Of a stretch of 64,000 nt of DNA, positions 35,475 through 47,437 are shown piece after piece. This DNA comes from Tanypteryx hageni (taxonomy: Eukaryota; Arthropoda; Insecta; Odonata; Petaluridae): the NCBI GenBank assembly GCA_028673005.1, contig CM054114.1, positions 122,479,307-122,543,306 of the forward strand. The letters are read 5' to 3'. Each line of letters begins with the position of its first letter. Positions within the stretch are counted from its first letter, which is position 1. The position numbers were made by a program, and so were the translations under genes. Under the pieces are notes generated by a model that had not been told where the DNA came from, ran no database searches, and saw only the letters and a program-made list of their open reading frames with translations.

Positions 35475-35594
35475 CATCATCCACTACATCTATGTCAAGC
35501 AGAGTTTAGCCGGTCACAAAACACCTCAAATCTTGCCAATGGTTTGACCGATATCAATTTTATCATTTTCCTTCAAATCTGCAGGTCAAGACGT

Positions 35595-36500
35595 TTAACC
35601 CTCCCCCAGCCTCACTGCCAGGGCTGGAATTGTCGCTTCGCTCCTAAGCGCTCCAATCCGCCCATTATCTCATAACCCAAACGGCATCGTCTGCGAGATA
35701 TGCGAGAGACTTGTTTTTGAAGGATCTGCTTACGCTATGATTAAACAACTGATTCTTGTTGATGTCATGGCCAGAGCCCGCTTAAGTAAATTTTGAGATA
35801 ATATTTTTTACCAAGGCCCCTCGGTTTGAAACCATGGCTGGTCTGAGCGAGAGTGTTATTGAGGAAGGAGTGAATAGAGAAGAATATGTGAGCGATTCTG
35901 AGTCTTCTTTTGATGGTGATTTTAGTGATTTCTCAAGTGAAAATGAGAGTTTTTAGACTTTGAACCTTGTGAAGAAACAGTTGCACCTAGTGTTGGATTT
36001 TTAGAAGGTGAAGATCCCGAGGGCAGAAAATCTCAAGACGGATTATTTAAGCGGAGAGAAATAGCACATTTTGAGGGACTTTGGGATTTTATCGGAGACA
36101 TTGGCCAAGTCCATAACTTACCAGCAGGTTCTGGCGAACTTTCATACATTGGGGTGTGTTAGGAGGTAATAGGATATTTCAAATAATTTCTGACAATACT
36201 AACAGATATCCTGCATACAAACAACAAGTAACAGGTAGGTGTGACCAAGAATGGTTTGATACTTCATCCGAAGAAATTACGGTCTATAAAGGAATACTTA
36301 TTTATATGGGAGTCTATGAGTTATCAGAAACCACAGACTATTAGGGATGAGCTAAAATTATATTTACCGGTCCCTAATATCTTGGTATCTGTTATGAGGC
36401 AGTATCTGTTCCAAATACCTGTTACTGATATATCAGTTTACGAAGCTGGTTCTGGTACTACCTACCGGAGAATGCTCCTTCCGATACCAGTGTAATTTAT
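35595..36500 (+). pseudogene. 5' part of a piggyBac element with broken transposase
   Basis: TTAA at 35595-35598 is followed by CCCTCCCCCAGCC, a piggyBac-like terminus. From ATG at 35834 an acidic N terminus is read (MAGLSESVIEEGVNREEYVS then DSESSFDGDFSDF) to a stop near 35956. After a frameshift, 36156-36344 gives NRIFQIISDNTNRYPAYKQQ and QEWFDTSSEEITVYKGILIY, then MGVYEL, typical of the piggyBac domain start. Sequence near 36341-36495 continues in another frame. The catalytic core and right terminus are absent. Confidence 0.75.
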
Positions 36501-37747
36501 AATGCTTCTACAACTGTTGGTTCGTGTACTTATTTTACGTATTTACAGAAACTTGATGATCATTTATTAATTTAAATAAGCTTCAATAAAGGAGTAATGA
36601 AAATACTTAGGGATAATAAAAATTTTATTGTGCTACATGCATCAGATAAAATAAGTGAAAATCCCCTAAATACATTACTTCAATTAAATGAATCTTTCAC
36701 TTTTTAAACATATCATATAAGTAATATCTATTATATATATTTAAAAAAAATTCACGATTTATGTGCTACGATGTTGAAATTTTTTATATAGGTAGAATTT
36801 GTAAAAAAAAAACAAAATATGGATTATAGAAATTATTATATTATAATTTGTTTGGCTTTCAAAAATTCTTAAAATCTAAACAAATAGGTAAATATTTAGA
36901 TACTATGGGTCGAGCTAGGAAGCTGAAACTTTCAGACCGTTTAGACATTACCCTATATATATACGAATAAACATTTCAATATCTCCTTAAACCATTGGTT
37001 CCGCGCAGCATCTCCTTCTGACTCATATCTTGTAAACGAAAGCACATAACGCCCTGCATCTTTCTTTATTACAAGCATAAGAAGTCAAGTTTTAATTTGA
37101 TTGCAGGTTTGTTTAGATGAAAGAAATCAATTTTCATTCTAATGAAAAAATAAACAGTACTTTGCCGCGTTAGCTCATTTTGCGTCAGGCAAAGATGCCA
37201 GGCGATGGCGTATTCAAACTCCAATCTCTGATGATGCACTTATATTAGTCTTTTTTTCCTTATTAAAAAATCGAGATGATAAAGCAAACATCGTATTCAA
37301 ACACTTTCGGAAAATCTCATATGATTGCAATTTTATACAATTTGTTTAAAAATATTAACTTTTCACTATTGTTGACATTATTGTTTATTTATACATTTTT
37401 AGACAACATTACCTACATAAATGTAATTTATATGTATTATTCTAACAAAATGTAAAATTTCAACTTGATTGTTTACTAAGTTCTCCAGAAATATGTGATT
37501 TTGTAATTAGCGATTTTAAAAAATAAATCGTAATTCAGGCACAGAAATCCACGAAAAAAAATCTGATGTGGCCGCCACATGACTTTCTCCATATCTATAA
37601 TATTTCTAAAAATTTCAAAATAGATTACGTAATAACAAATATTTAAAGAAACCGAGAAAATTTTAAATATTACAAAGAACAGGAAAAATCATAACCTTCT
37701 GATACTGTATATATCCACAATGCACCAACAATTAAGAAAATAAAAAG
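36501..37747. other. Intergenic stretch including a foldback fragment
   Basis: 36745-36990 matches the foldback family (GTGCTACGATGTTGAAATTTT, in two parts; GGGTCGAGCTAGGAAGCTGA). The rest is AT-rich with no coding signal. Confidence 0.45.
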
Positions 37748-38092
37748 GAGCGTTACTAAGACGTAACTAAGCGTCAATTGTTAATAATAGGTGGCGCGGT
37801 GGTGGCATCTAAGAATATAAGATATCTCTTAAACAATGCATTATATGGAAAAATATTTCAAACATAGGTTGTAGAAAATTAAATTTCCTACAACTTTTAT
37901 TCTAGTGCATTTTTACATTTATCAAATATTAAAGCAAATATTTAAAAATTACGAATAAGTGACAAGAGTAAACACCCACTTCCGGTCGACCGATTTTTAC
38001 CAAAAACTAATCAGCTCTTCTTCCTATACAAAAAATGTCAAATATAAAATTTTGTGTTGATCTGATTAACAGTTTTTGAGTTAGAGCGCCCA
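37748..38092 (+). repeat. Second copy of the dispersed repeat at 7180-7535
   Basis: Same order of blocks and same orientation as the copy at 7180-7535, including AACATAGGTTGTAGAAAATT and CACTTCCGGTCGACCGAT (CACTTCCAGTCGACTGAT in the other copy). Confidence 0.65.
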
Positions 38093-40149
38093 CAAATCCA
38101 TCAACTGATATTAACTGGTATCCGAGTATTTAGTATCCGAGCATTGAGAACAGTCTGCTATTTTGGATAATAGGTATATCCTCGCCCTTTAAACGGCATC
38201 TGTTAGTGGTGGGGCGAGGGTGACGGCTTGGCGGGGAGGGAGGTGATGACCTCCCACTCCTGTGATGAGTCCTCTTCCTCGTGGCATGAGAGCACATATT
38301 TTGTTTGTTGGCTCAAGTCGCCCCCTCTCTCTCTAGCCCTTGCGGGAAGATAGAGAGTGCGCTCAACTTCCACAGATCTGGAAGTTTCACTGATGATTTA
38401 TCCAACAAGAATTGGGTAACCACGTGGCCAGTTTGGTTTTTTTTACTTATCAGAGAAAATGACAGAGATCTGTCCAAATGTGATGTGCTTGTGCTGCCGA
38501 TGCAGACAGATAAGAGTAGCCATATTGCATGACACTGGAACAAAATCAGTATCTTGGACATGGTGATATTCCTAATTATTTCTTTGATGGTATGAATAAA
38601 TGGGGAATATTTGAGCCTTATATATATATGGGGATTTTTAACTTTCCAGAAACCTTAGCCAATCACAAACATGGAAATTCCATGCGTCATTTCATCCAAG
38701 CAGAATGAGATATCTTGGGTCCCCTGACCTTTATGATACTGTTCCAAGAAATCTTATATTGAAAAATATTGCAACCTCACTGAGTTCACATCCGAATTTT
38801 GATAACTTACACAAGTTCATCTCAAGGTTTATGTGGTCGCACCAAAAGTCGCATTATTGGGTTTTCATCTCATAATAGTATAGAAATACTGAAATATATT
38901 TTTTGTTAAAAATGTTTTCACGTGAAAGGTGTTAGCAATAATGAATGAATAGCATGAAAACTAAACACACAATAAAATCACAGGGAGTAACTTGAATTTC
39001 TTTTATCTGAATAATTGCAAAAGCATATGGTGGTGTGCTGGAGTGTTTTTTGCATGATGTTAAGTATCCTCACTTTTCAGTAAATATGTTGGCTCAATGG
39101 AAAAAATGTTTAGGTTTTAAACATTACTATTTTGTAATTTGCCTATTCCATTCATTCCTATGCCATTCCATTTTTTAACTGTCATTAGCATGGTAACTTT
39201 TTATGAATCTGCTGTCAAAATGCATCATCCTGGCATATTAATATTGACTCAAGAGTTAAAAATGCCCTGATAATTCAGAAGAAAGCCATAAAAATTTTAA
39301 CTAACTCTCCATCAGATGTACATTGTAAGCCACTTTTCATATGAGTGTCCATTATGAAATGTTTATATTGATATCCTTGTTCATACAAAATTGACAATAG
39401 GGAATTACTCTTGTAGACAAAATATTAATATGCACAACACAATTGCTTTGTTCATTTGTATGGAATTTCTGGCTAATCAACCTCTTGGATTATTATAGAC
39501 AGCATTGCTCCAGCTGCTCGAATTTACATGCTCAAATGCCACATGCCATATAACCCAGTTACCCGAAAGCCCAATTGCCAAAATCACAGATGCTCAAAAA
39601 TTCCCTGGCAATCGGCTCATGACCAAGTTTTTGTATTTCAAGTTGGGTGACTCAGATTGCCCTGCATGAGCAATAAGAATAATCATTATTAAGAAAATAC
39701 CCTATACACAAAAATTATGGAACAATTAGGCTATTTTGTTTTAAGAGAGAAAAACAAACCTATTTGCTCCTTCCTACAGTCGATATCACAAATTTAATCA
39801 TGTTCATGCTTTCAGTAGTACGTGAGAAATACAATTATCTATGATACCCTCAATCACACTGCGTGATGCAAGTAGTGTTTCAGATGCAGTAAAATCTTAC
39901 ATATTATTGGAAGAAAATATTGGTGATGAAGTTTTCATAATATGCGTGATATTGAAAATTAGAGTAAGTTAACTTATATACTTATGGGAATAAACTTTAT
40001 GCTAATTCGATTAAAGAAAAATGAAAAATATATTTCCATAACTCGAATAATTTTTGATTTCCCTAGACGAAAAAAATCAATATTTCTCCCGAAAAATAGC
40101 CTATTGCAAACAACTTTGATCTCTTATTATTTTTAGATATTCTGCAAAA
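38093..40149. other. Intergenic stretch, no gene recognised
   Basis: 38190-38560 is GC-richer than its surroundings with CT-rich text (CCCCCTCTCTCTCTAGCCC) but shows no recognisable protein on either strand. The rest is AT-rich and featureless by eye. Confidence 0.3.
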
Positions 40150-40187
40150 TAACAAAGTTGTCCTATGAGGCCGGACTTCTGGGACAC
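40150..40187 (-). repeat. Tc1/mariner-like terminus ending at a (TA)n tract
   Basis: Read in reverse, the end is CAGGGTGTCCCAGAAGTCCG, a common mariner-like terminus. It directly abuts the TA microsatellite at 40188. No transposase is adjacent, so it is a remnant. Confidence 0.5.
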
Positions 40188-40188
40188 C

Positions 40189-40225
<37 letters not shown>
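40188..40225. repeat. (TA)n microsatellite, left border of the tandem duplication
   Basis: Pure alternating TA. Similar tracts lie at about 42836-42900 and 45489-45546, that is at each border of the two duplicated units, plus a further tract at 45563-45600 beside a repeated AAACTTAAGGAAAGG. Confidence 0.9.
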
Positions 40226-40229
<4 letters not shown>

Positions 40230-42834
40230 ATGACGGCATTAATTTCCATTAAAAGCATTAAATCACTGCAATTATAATGTATAATATCAGATCCCTTTAA
40301 AAGCTTTGAAGTCGTTGCCATAGTTTTTAAAGATTTCCATTGTTGAGAAGAGGAAAAATTCACACTTTTTTCTGATTAAAAGCAAATATTTACGCTAATT
40401 CGATAAGTACCGTATTTCACAGCATATAAGATGCACTTTTTCCAGAAAAATTACCTCCAAAATCAGCCTGCATCTTATACACCGAAGATAAGATTATTAC
40501 TGTTCTCAATACTGACAATAACAAGGACACTCATCACCAAAATGGAATAATTGGCAGACATTCATCGCAAAAACAATAAAATATACATTATTAATAATTA
40601 ATAGTGAAAATTTTGTTAATATATACAGTAATACTTTATTCAACATAAATTCTGATTACGCATTTTCATTATTACGCTTTAATACCTACATGTCCGCTCA
40701 CAATGATTACAATTTCGGCGCTTTTGCAATGATTTAGTTCCTAATGAGCCCATTGAATAGCGCAATTAATGCAACAAAACAGAATTTGTGTAGATGCCAT
40801 AAATATTTTATACGTATCTAGGATAAATAACGTTACGCGTATTGAGATTGCAATGGTTACAAAAGTGAAAAGATATGCGTATACTATTAGTTATAAGCTT
40901 CAAGCGATTCAATACACAAAAATGCATGGAAACCGAGTAGCAGCACATCACTTTAGTCCACCTCCCACAGAAAAAATGATTTGTGAATGGAGAAAACTGA
41001 AGCTGAAGGGATAAGAGAAACATAGTCTTCGTAAGGTTGGTCTTAAATGGCCGCAACCAAAGGAGGAAGTAATAGATAGTAGAGCAGAGGAAGTTTGGTA
41101 TTGCTGTATCGATCAAAATCGTAATGTACGAGACAAAAGAGTTACAGAAGAAAAAGGTCTAGTTAAGCATACGTATCGTTATTACATATGCATTCCATTT
41201 ATTGTTTATCCCATTATATAGAAATATCATCTTGAACTTAAATTTAAGTACTATCAGTAAAGGGTATCTATACGTGCGACATATGCGGCACACTCCAATA
41301 GCTTTAATTAATACGACTGCCGAGTTCACGGCACATTTAGCTATACAAGTCTCAAAGCAATTATTTATTTTTTAGTTCATCCCTATTTATTTTATTATTT
41401 AAGTTTATCTAAAACACTATATTTAACTGTTATCATACCATAATATTTTCTGTAAATTTTGCTGGATGTAGACTTAATTACAGCTGGAAATGATGCACGA
41501 CGTGGCTCCTTGTAAATGCCTAAGTGAACCAAATACTTTTTTTCCTGAAAAATCTTCTAAGAAACCGAGGTCTGTCTTATACCTCAGTGCATCTTATATG
41601 CCATGGAATATGGTATTTAAACTCTGCTTCAAAAATTAAGAACTCCGTTCTTTCAGCTAGACAACTGTTCATCCCCCAAATTTGTACCCCAATTTAAAGT
41701 AATTTAAAAATGCATTTTTATAAAGCCTTGTACTGACTCCCATGCTTTTTTTACGGAGTATGAAATTAAAAATTGGGGTTAAAAACACCCCTCAAATATG
41801 AACTTTTTTGAAATTTTTTATTGTTCTTGTTGGTGGTGACAAAAACCTATAATCCTGCCAAATTTCAGATCTGTAGCTCATCTGGAAGTGCCTATCCTCC
41901 TATATGTTAATAATGATGACATATAAGTAAGAAACGTCATTATAGATAATAATAATATAGATAGGATATATATAGTATAGATATCATATAAAACCTAAAG
42001 TACTTCTAGAGGAGCTACAGAGCTGAGATTTGGAAGGAAGTTAGGTCATTGAGTACAACCTCAGGAAAAAATCTGAAATTAGAGAAAAAGTTATATTTAA
42101 GGGGTGTTTTTTACCTCCAAGTACAATTTTAAATACCCATTAGAAAAGCATTGAAAACTTTTCAGGGCTACATAAAAGTGCTTCTTAAAATTATTTAAAA
42201 TTAAGATATAAAGTCAAGACATGCACCGTACAGTGGATGAAAGAATGTAGTTTTTTTAAGATAAAATTCAAGTCCATGCTGAATTTGCATAAAAATGATT
42301 TGAATCAAAATTATGAAATTTTTTTGGTCTTCAACAATTAAAAACATAAACTATCATAGCAACAACTCCAATGCATTTCAATGGGAATTGATTTTCCATA
42401 CTACAAGAGCATTGATTTAATGCTTAGACTGCATTACAATCCATGTGATTTCAGCCAACGACGTATACATATGATGACGAGATAATTTTAAATTAATTTT
42501 TTCATCTGGATACATACTAAATGGCACAGATGGTGACACCATAATCATAACACACAAAACATCCTATTTTTTACAAAATTTTTAGTGTAACATAGAGGCT
42601 TAATGATGATTATAGTTATTGCTTAAAAAGGGCGATCTGAGCCATGAAACTTGAAATTCGAAAACATGGCCACGTGCTGATTGCCAGAGAATTTAGAAAT
42701 TCCATATAGATGCGTTAATTTCACAGAAAATGAATCTTATTTAAATGGGTTGTTCAAATGCTGTCACATTGGTTTATTTATGAGTTTAGATGTTGGTGTA
42801 TGGTGATTTTTTAAGCACTTGCACCAACAACTCT

Positions 42835-42840
<6 letters not shown>
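40226..42840 (+). repeat. Tandem duplication, copy 1 (about 2.6 kb)
   Basis: Starts TTTAATGACGGCATTAATTT and ends CACCAACAACTCTTGTGTA. It repeats at 42901-45493 in direct orientation. Copy 1 has 22 bp near 41462-41487 that copy 2 lacks, lying between two GCTGG direct repeats. Otherwise I saw about ten single-base differences. The unit contains a Tigger remnant (40410-41613) and a foldback-family segment (about 41640-42130). Confidence 0.95.
40410..41613 (+). mobile_element. Tigger/pogo element in duplication copy 1
   Basis: Terminal repeats CCGTATTTCACAGCATATAA and, in reverse at the right, CCATATTCCATGGCATATAA, flanked by TA (40408-40409 and 41614-41615). The 1.2-kb element encodes only an N-terminal transposase piece at about 40850-41014 (KRYAYTISYKLQAIQYTKMH then GNRVAAHHF and ICEWRKLKLKG), a pogo-type DNA-binding helix-turn-helix, followed by a stop and degenerate sequence. 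The catalytic domain is missing. Confidence 0.8.

Positions 42841-42900
<60 letters not shown>
42836..42900. repeat. (TA)n microsatellite between the two duplicated units
   Basis: About 60 bp of alternating TA at the junction of copy 1 and copy 2. It is longer than the left border tract. Confidence 0.9.
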
Positions 42901-42904
<4 letters not shown>

Positions 42905-45487
42905 ATGACGGCATTAATTTCCATTAAAAGCATTAAATCACTGCAATTATAATGTATAATATCAGATCCCTTTAAAAGCTTTGAAGTCGTTGCCATAGTT
43001 TTTAAAGATTTCCATTGTTGAGAAGAGGAAAAATTCACACTTTTTTCTGATTAAAAGCAAATATTTACGCTAATTCGATAAGTACCGTATTTCACAGCAT
43101 ATAAGATGCACTTTTTCCAGAAAAATTACCTCCAAAATCAGCCTGCATCTTATACACCGAAGATAAGATTATTACTGTTCTCAATACTGACAATAACAAG
43201 GACACTCATCACCAAAATGGAATAATTGGCAGACATTCATCGCAAAAACAATAAAATATACCTTATTAATAATTAATAGTGAAAATTTTGTTAATATATA
43301 CAGTAATACTTTATTCAACATAAATTCTGATTACGCATTTTCATAATTACGCTTTAATACCTACATGTCTGCTCACAATGATTACAATTTCGGCGCTTTT
43401 GCAATGATTTAGTTCCTAATGAGCCCATTGAATAGCGCAATTAATGCAACAAAACAGAATTTGTGTAGATGCCATAAATATTTTATACGTATCTAGGATA
43501 AATAACGTTACGCGTATTGAGATTGCAATGGTTACAAAAGTGAAAAGATATGCGTATACTATTAGTTATAAGCTTCAAGCGATTCAATACACAAAAATGC
43601 ATGGAAACCGAGTAGCAGCACATCACTTTAGTCCACCTCCCACAGAAAAAATGATTTGTGAATGGAGAAAACTGAAGCTGAAGGGATAAGAGAAACATAG
43701 TCTTCGTAAGGTTGGTCTTAAATGGCCGCAACCAAAGGAGGAAGTAATAGATAGTAGAGCAGAGGAAGTTTGGTATTGCCGTATCGATCAAAATCGTAAT
43801 GTACGAGACAAAAGAGTTACAGAAGAAAAAGGTCTAGTTAAGCATACGTATCGTTATTACATATGCATTCCATTTATTGTTTATCCCATTATATAGAAAT
43901 ATCATCTTGAACTTAAATTTAAGTACTATCAGTAAAGGGTATCTATACGTGCGACATATGCGGCACACTCCAATAGCTTTAATTAATACGACTGCCGAGT
44001 TCACGGCACATTTAGCTATACAAGTCTCAAAGCAATTATTTATTTTTTAGTTCATCCCTATTTATTTTATTATTTAAGTTTATCTAAAACACTATATTTA
44101 ACTGTTATCATACCATAATATTTTCTGTAAATTTTGCTGGAAATGATGCACGACGTGGCTCCTTGTAAATGCCTAAGTGAACCAAATACTTTTTTTCCTG
44201 AAAAATCTTCTAAGAAACCGAGGTCTGTCTTATACCTCAGTGCATCTTATATGCCATGGAATATGGTATTTAAACTCTGCTTCAAAAATTAAGAACTCCG
44301 TTCTTTCAGCTAGACAACTGTTCATCCCCCAAATTTGTACCCCAATTTAAAGTAATTTAAAAATGCATTTTTATAAAGCCTTGTACTGACTCCCATGCTT
44401 TTTTTACGGAGTATGAAATTAAAAATTGGGGTTAAAAACACCCCTCAAATATGAACTTTTTTGAAATTTTTTATTGTTCTTGTTGGTGGTGACAAAAACC
44501 TATAATCCTGCCAAATTTCAGATCTGTAGCTCATCTGGAAGTGCCTATCCTCCTATATGTTAATAATGATGACATATAAGTAAGAAACGTCATTATAGAT
44601 AATAATAATATAGATAGGATATATATAGTATAGATATCATATAAAACCTAAAGTACTTCTAGAGGAGCTACAGAGCTGAGATTTGGAAGGAAGTTAGGTC
44701 ATTGGGTACAACCTCAGGAAAAAATCTGAAATTAGAGAAAAAGTTATATTTAAGGGGTGTTTTTTACCCCCAAGTACAATTTTAAATACCCATTAGAAAA
44801 GCATTGAAAACTTTTCAGGGCTACATAAAAGTGCTTCTTAAAATTATTTAAAATTAAGATATAAAGTCAAGACATGCACCGTACAGTGGATGAAAGAATG
44901 TAGTTTTTTTAAGATAAAATTCAAGTCCATGCTGAATTTGCATAAAAATGATTTGAATCAAAATTATGAAATTTTTTTGGTCTTCAACAATTAAAAACAT
45001 AAACTATCATAGCAACAACTCCAATGCATTTCAATGGGAATTGATTTTCCATACTACAAGAGCATTGATTTAATGCTTAGACTGCATTACAATCCATGTG
45101 ATTTCAGCCAACGACATATACATATGATGACGAGATAATTTTAAATTAATTTTTTCATCTGGATACATACTAAATGGCACAGATGGTGACACCATAATCA
45201 TAACACACAAAATATCCTATTTTTTACAAAATTTTTAGTGTAACATAGAGGCTTAATGATGATTATAGTTATTGCTTAAAAAGGGCGATCTGAGCCATGA
45301 AACTTGAAATTCGAAAACATGGCCACGTGCTGATTGCCAGAGAATTTAGAAATTCCATATAGATGCGTTAATTTCACAGAAAATGAATCTTATTTAAATG
45401 GGTTGTTCAAATGCTGTCACATTGGTTTATTTATGAGTTTAGATGTTGGTGTATGGTGATTTTTTAAGCACTTGCACCAACAACTCT

Positions 45488-45493
<6 letters not shown>
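42901..45493 (+). repeat. Tandem duplication, copy 2
   Basis: Direct repeat of 40226-42840 at an offset of 2675 bp, falling to 2653 bp after the 22-bp indel. Differences seen include CATTATTACG/CATAATTACG, ATGTCCGCTC/ATGTCTGCTC and TTGCTGTATC/TTGCCGTATC. It carries the same Tigger and foldback content. Confidence 0.95.
43085..44266 (+). mobile_element. Tigger/pogo element in duplication copy 2
   Basis: Same termini, same TA flanks and same truncated transposase frame (43444-43689) as the copy at 40410-41613, minus the 22-bp segment. Its presence in both units shows that insertion came before duplication. Confidence 0.8.
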
Positions 45494-45551
<58 letters not shown>

Positions 45552-45555
45552 TAAG

Positions 45556-45605
<50 letters not shown>

Positions 45606-45620
45606 TAAGGAAAGGTAATG
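45489..45620. repeat. (TA)n tracts alternating with a short duplicated block
   Basis: TA tract, then AAACTTAAGGAAAGG (about 45547-45561), TA tract, then the same block again (about 45601-45615). This small second-order duplication has the same TA-bounded architecture as the 2.6-kb one. Confidence 0.85.
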
Positions 45621-46000
45621 ATGAGGGTGGCAACATGGTGTTGAAGGAAGCCCAGTTGACACCAAGTTGGCAGGCTCATCCTTCTTTCATATTCAGGGTG
45701 TCCTGGGAAGTAATGCCCAAACTTCAGGAGTGCATTCTAGGGCTCATTCAGAGTAACAAATGTCATATCAACATGTGTCTGATTTGTTACCGTTACTGAG
45801 ATATGGAAATAAATGAAGCATTGATTTTGAATTAAATACACTACTATGTGCTACAAACTAAACAAGATTGGAAAGGTGTACTCCATGTCGGAGTACATAG
45901 AGTTTCCAAATGCATTCTTTGAGATTTCACGTTCTTAATATTTTTCGCTCAGAAGAGAATTTAACAAGGAGCAAGCGAGGTATGTTGTAAAATACATGAA

Positions 46001-46745
46001 GGTCTTCATGTAAAGTAGTTGTAATTATTGCCCAATTTTAACCAAAATTGGAATCAGTAAATTAATTTTAACAAAACTACTCAATACCAAATTTCATCAA
46101 AATATGTCAAGCGGTTCCCGAGTTGAAACAATGGAACATTGTCAACTACTTGCAGGTCTTCATGTAAAGTGGTCATAATTGTTGCCCGATTTTAACCAGA
46201 ATTGGAATCGGTTGACCAATTTTAGTAAAATTTCCCAATACGAAATTTTATTAAAATACGTCGAGCGGTTCCCAAGTTGAAACAAAGGAACACTGTTAAC
46301 TATATGTAGGTCATGTAAAGTGGTCGTAATTGTTTTCCGATTTTAATCAAAATTGGAATTGGTCAATTAATTTTAGCAAAACTACCCATTACCAAATTTC
46401 ATCAAAATACGTCCAGCGGTTCCCAAGTTGAAACAAAGGAACTTTGTAAACAACATGTAGGTCTTCATGTTAAGTGGTCGTAATTGTTGTCTGATTTTAA
46501 CCAAAATTGGAATCTTTTGACCAATTTTAGCAAAACTCACCAATACCAAATTTCATCAAAATATGCCCAATGGTTCCCAAGTTGAAACAAAGGAACATTG
46601 TAGGTCTTCATGTAAAGTGGTCATCATTGTTGTCCGAGTTTGACCAAAATTGAAATCGGATGATAAATTTTAGCAAAACTCCCCAATACCAAAATTCATC
46701 TAATTATGTCCAGTGGTTTCCGAGTTTTAAGATGCAGATGGACAG
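46001..46745 (+). repeat. Five-unit tandem array, unit about 150-154 bp
   Basis: Units start at about 46001, 46155, 46309, 46460 and 46613 with AGGTCTTCATGTAAAGTGGT. Each holds TTTTAACCAAAATTGGAATC, then ACCAAATTTCATCAAAATA and GCGGTTCCCAAGTTGAAAC. It lies inside the Tc1/mariner-like element, upstream of the transposase 3' end. Confidence 0.9.
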
Positions 46746-46944
46746 ACAAAAATGACCTCCCCTATGTGTTCACTTCATGCAAAGAATGCATGATAATGTT
46801 TTCAAAATGACCATTGCATGAGTAAATGCATGCTGCCAGATGTCGTTCCATTGATTCTTGCCAACCGATTTCAGCCATGTCACCTTTCAAGCTCGTATTC
46901 ATTGTATTAGCTGCTGCCTTGTTTCAGGTTTAGCATATTAATAC

Positions 46945-47330
46945 ACTGGATTTCAAGCAGCCCCACATGAAAAAATCTAGAGGATTTAGGTCAGGTGACC
47001 AAGCTGGCCATCTTATGGGTCCTCCTCTTCCTATCCACCATCCTCTAAAGTTCTCGTTCAAGTACACTGTAACCACTCTCCCATAGTGAGGCAGTGCTCC
47101 ATCATGTTCTATCCACATCCAGACTCTCGTTTCAAGAGACACATCTTGTAATAAAAGTGTTAGTTCTTGTTCCAAAATATTTCTGTAGTAGGCAGATGTT
47201 AAATGTCCTTCAATTAAATATGGTCCAATAAATCTATCCTGAAAATTACTTTCAACCACTTCATGCAGATTTTTGCGAGCCCATGTACGTGAACACAACC
47301 TAAACAGGTGGCATATTTCCTTATCCCAGT
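46945..47330 (-). pseudogene. Tc1/mariner-superfamily transposase, C-terminal part
   Basis: The minus-strand peptide has VVESNFQDRFIGPYLIEGHL, then YYRNILEQELTLLLQ, the DDE block WIEHDGALPHYGRVVTVYLN (second catalytic Asp) and NENFRGWWIGRGGPIRWPAW, SPDLNPLDFFMWGCLKSSV with the third acidic residue position. The N-terminal DNA-binding domain and first catalytic Asp are missing; the 5' side runs directly into the inverted repeat. Inactive, but this part is open and well conserved. Exact family not assigned. Confidence 0.8.
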
Positions 47331-47437
47331 AATGGTAACAAATCAGATCCATGTTGATATGACATTTTTTACTCAGAATGAGCCCTAGAATGCATTCCTG
47401 AACGTTGGACATTATGTCCCAGGACACCCTGTATATA

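Larger units (their letters stand above)
45694..47431 (-). mobile_element. Tc1/mariner-superfamily element with internal tandem repeats (1.74 kb)
   Basis: The left end CAGGGTGTCCTGGGA and right end, read in reverse (CAGGGTGTCCTGGGACATAA), are part of inverted repeats of about 110-130 bp. They share AGGGCTCATT and TCATATCAACATG blocks. The right end is followed by TA. The element carries a five-unit tandem array (46001-46745) and a minus-strand DDE transposase part. Confidence 0.8.

Noticed and set aside
45417..45665. Frames rich in Ile-Tyr across the TA tracts
   Set aside because: Translation of (TA)n microsatellite, not a gene.
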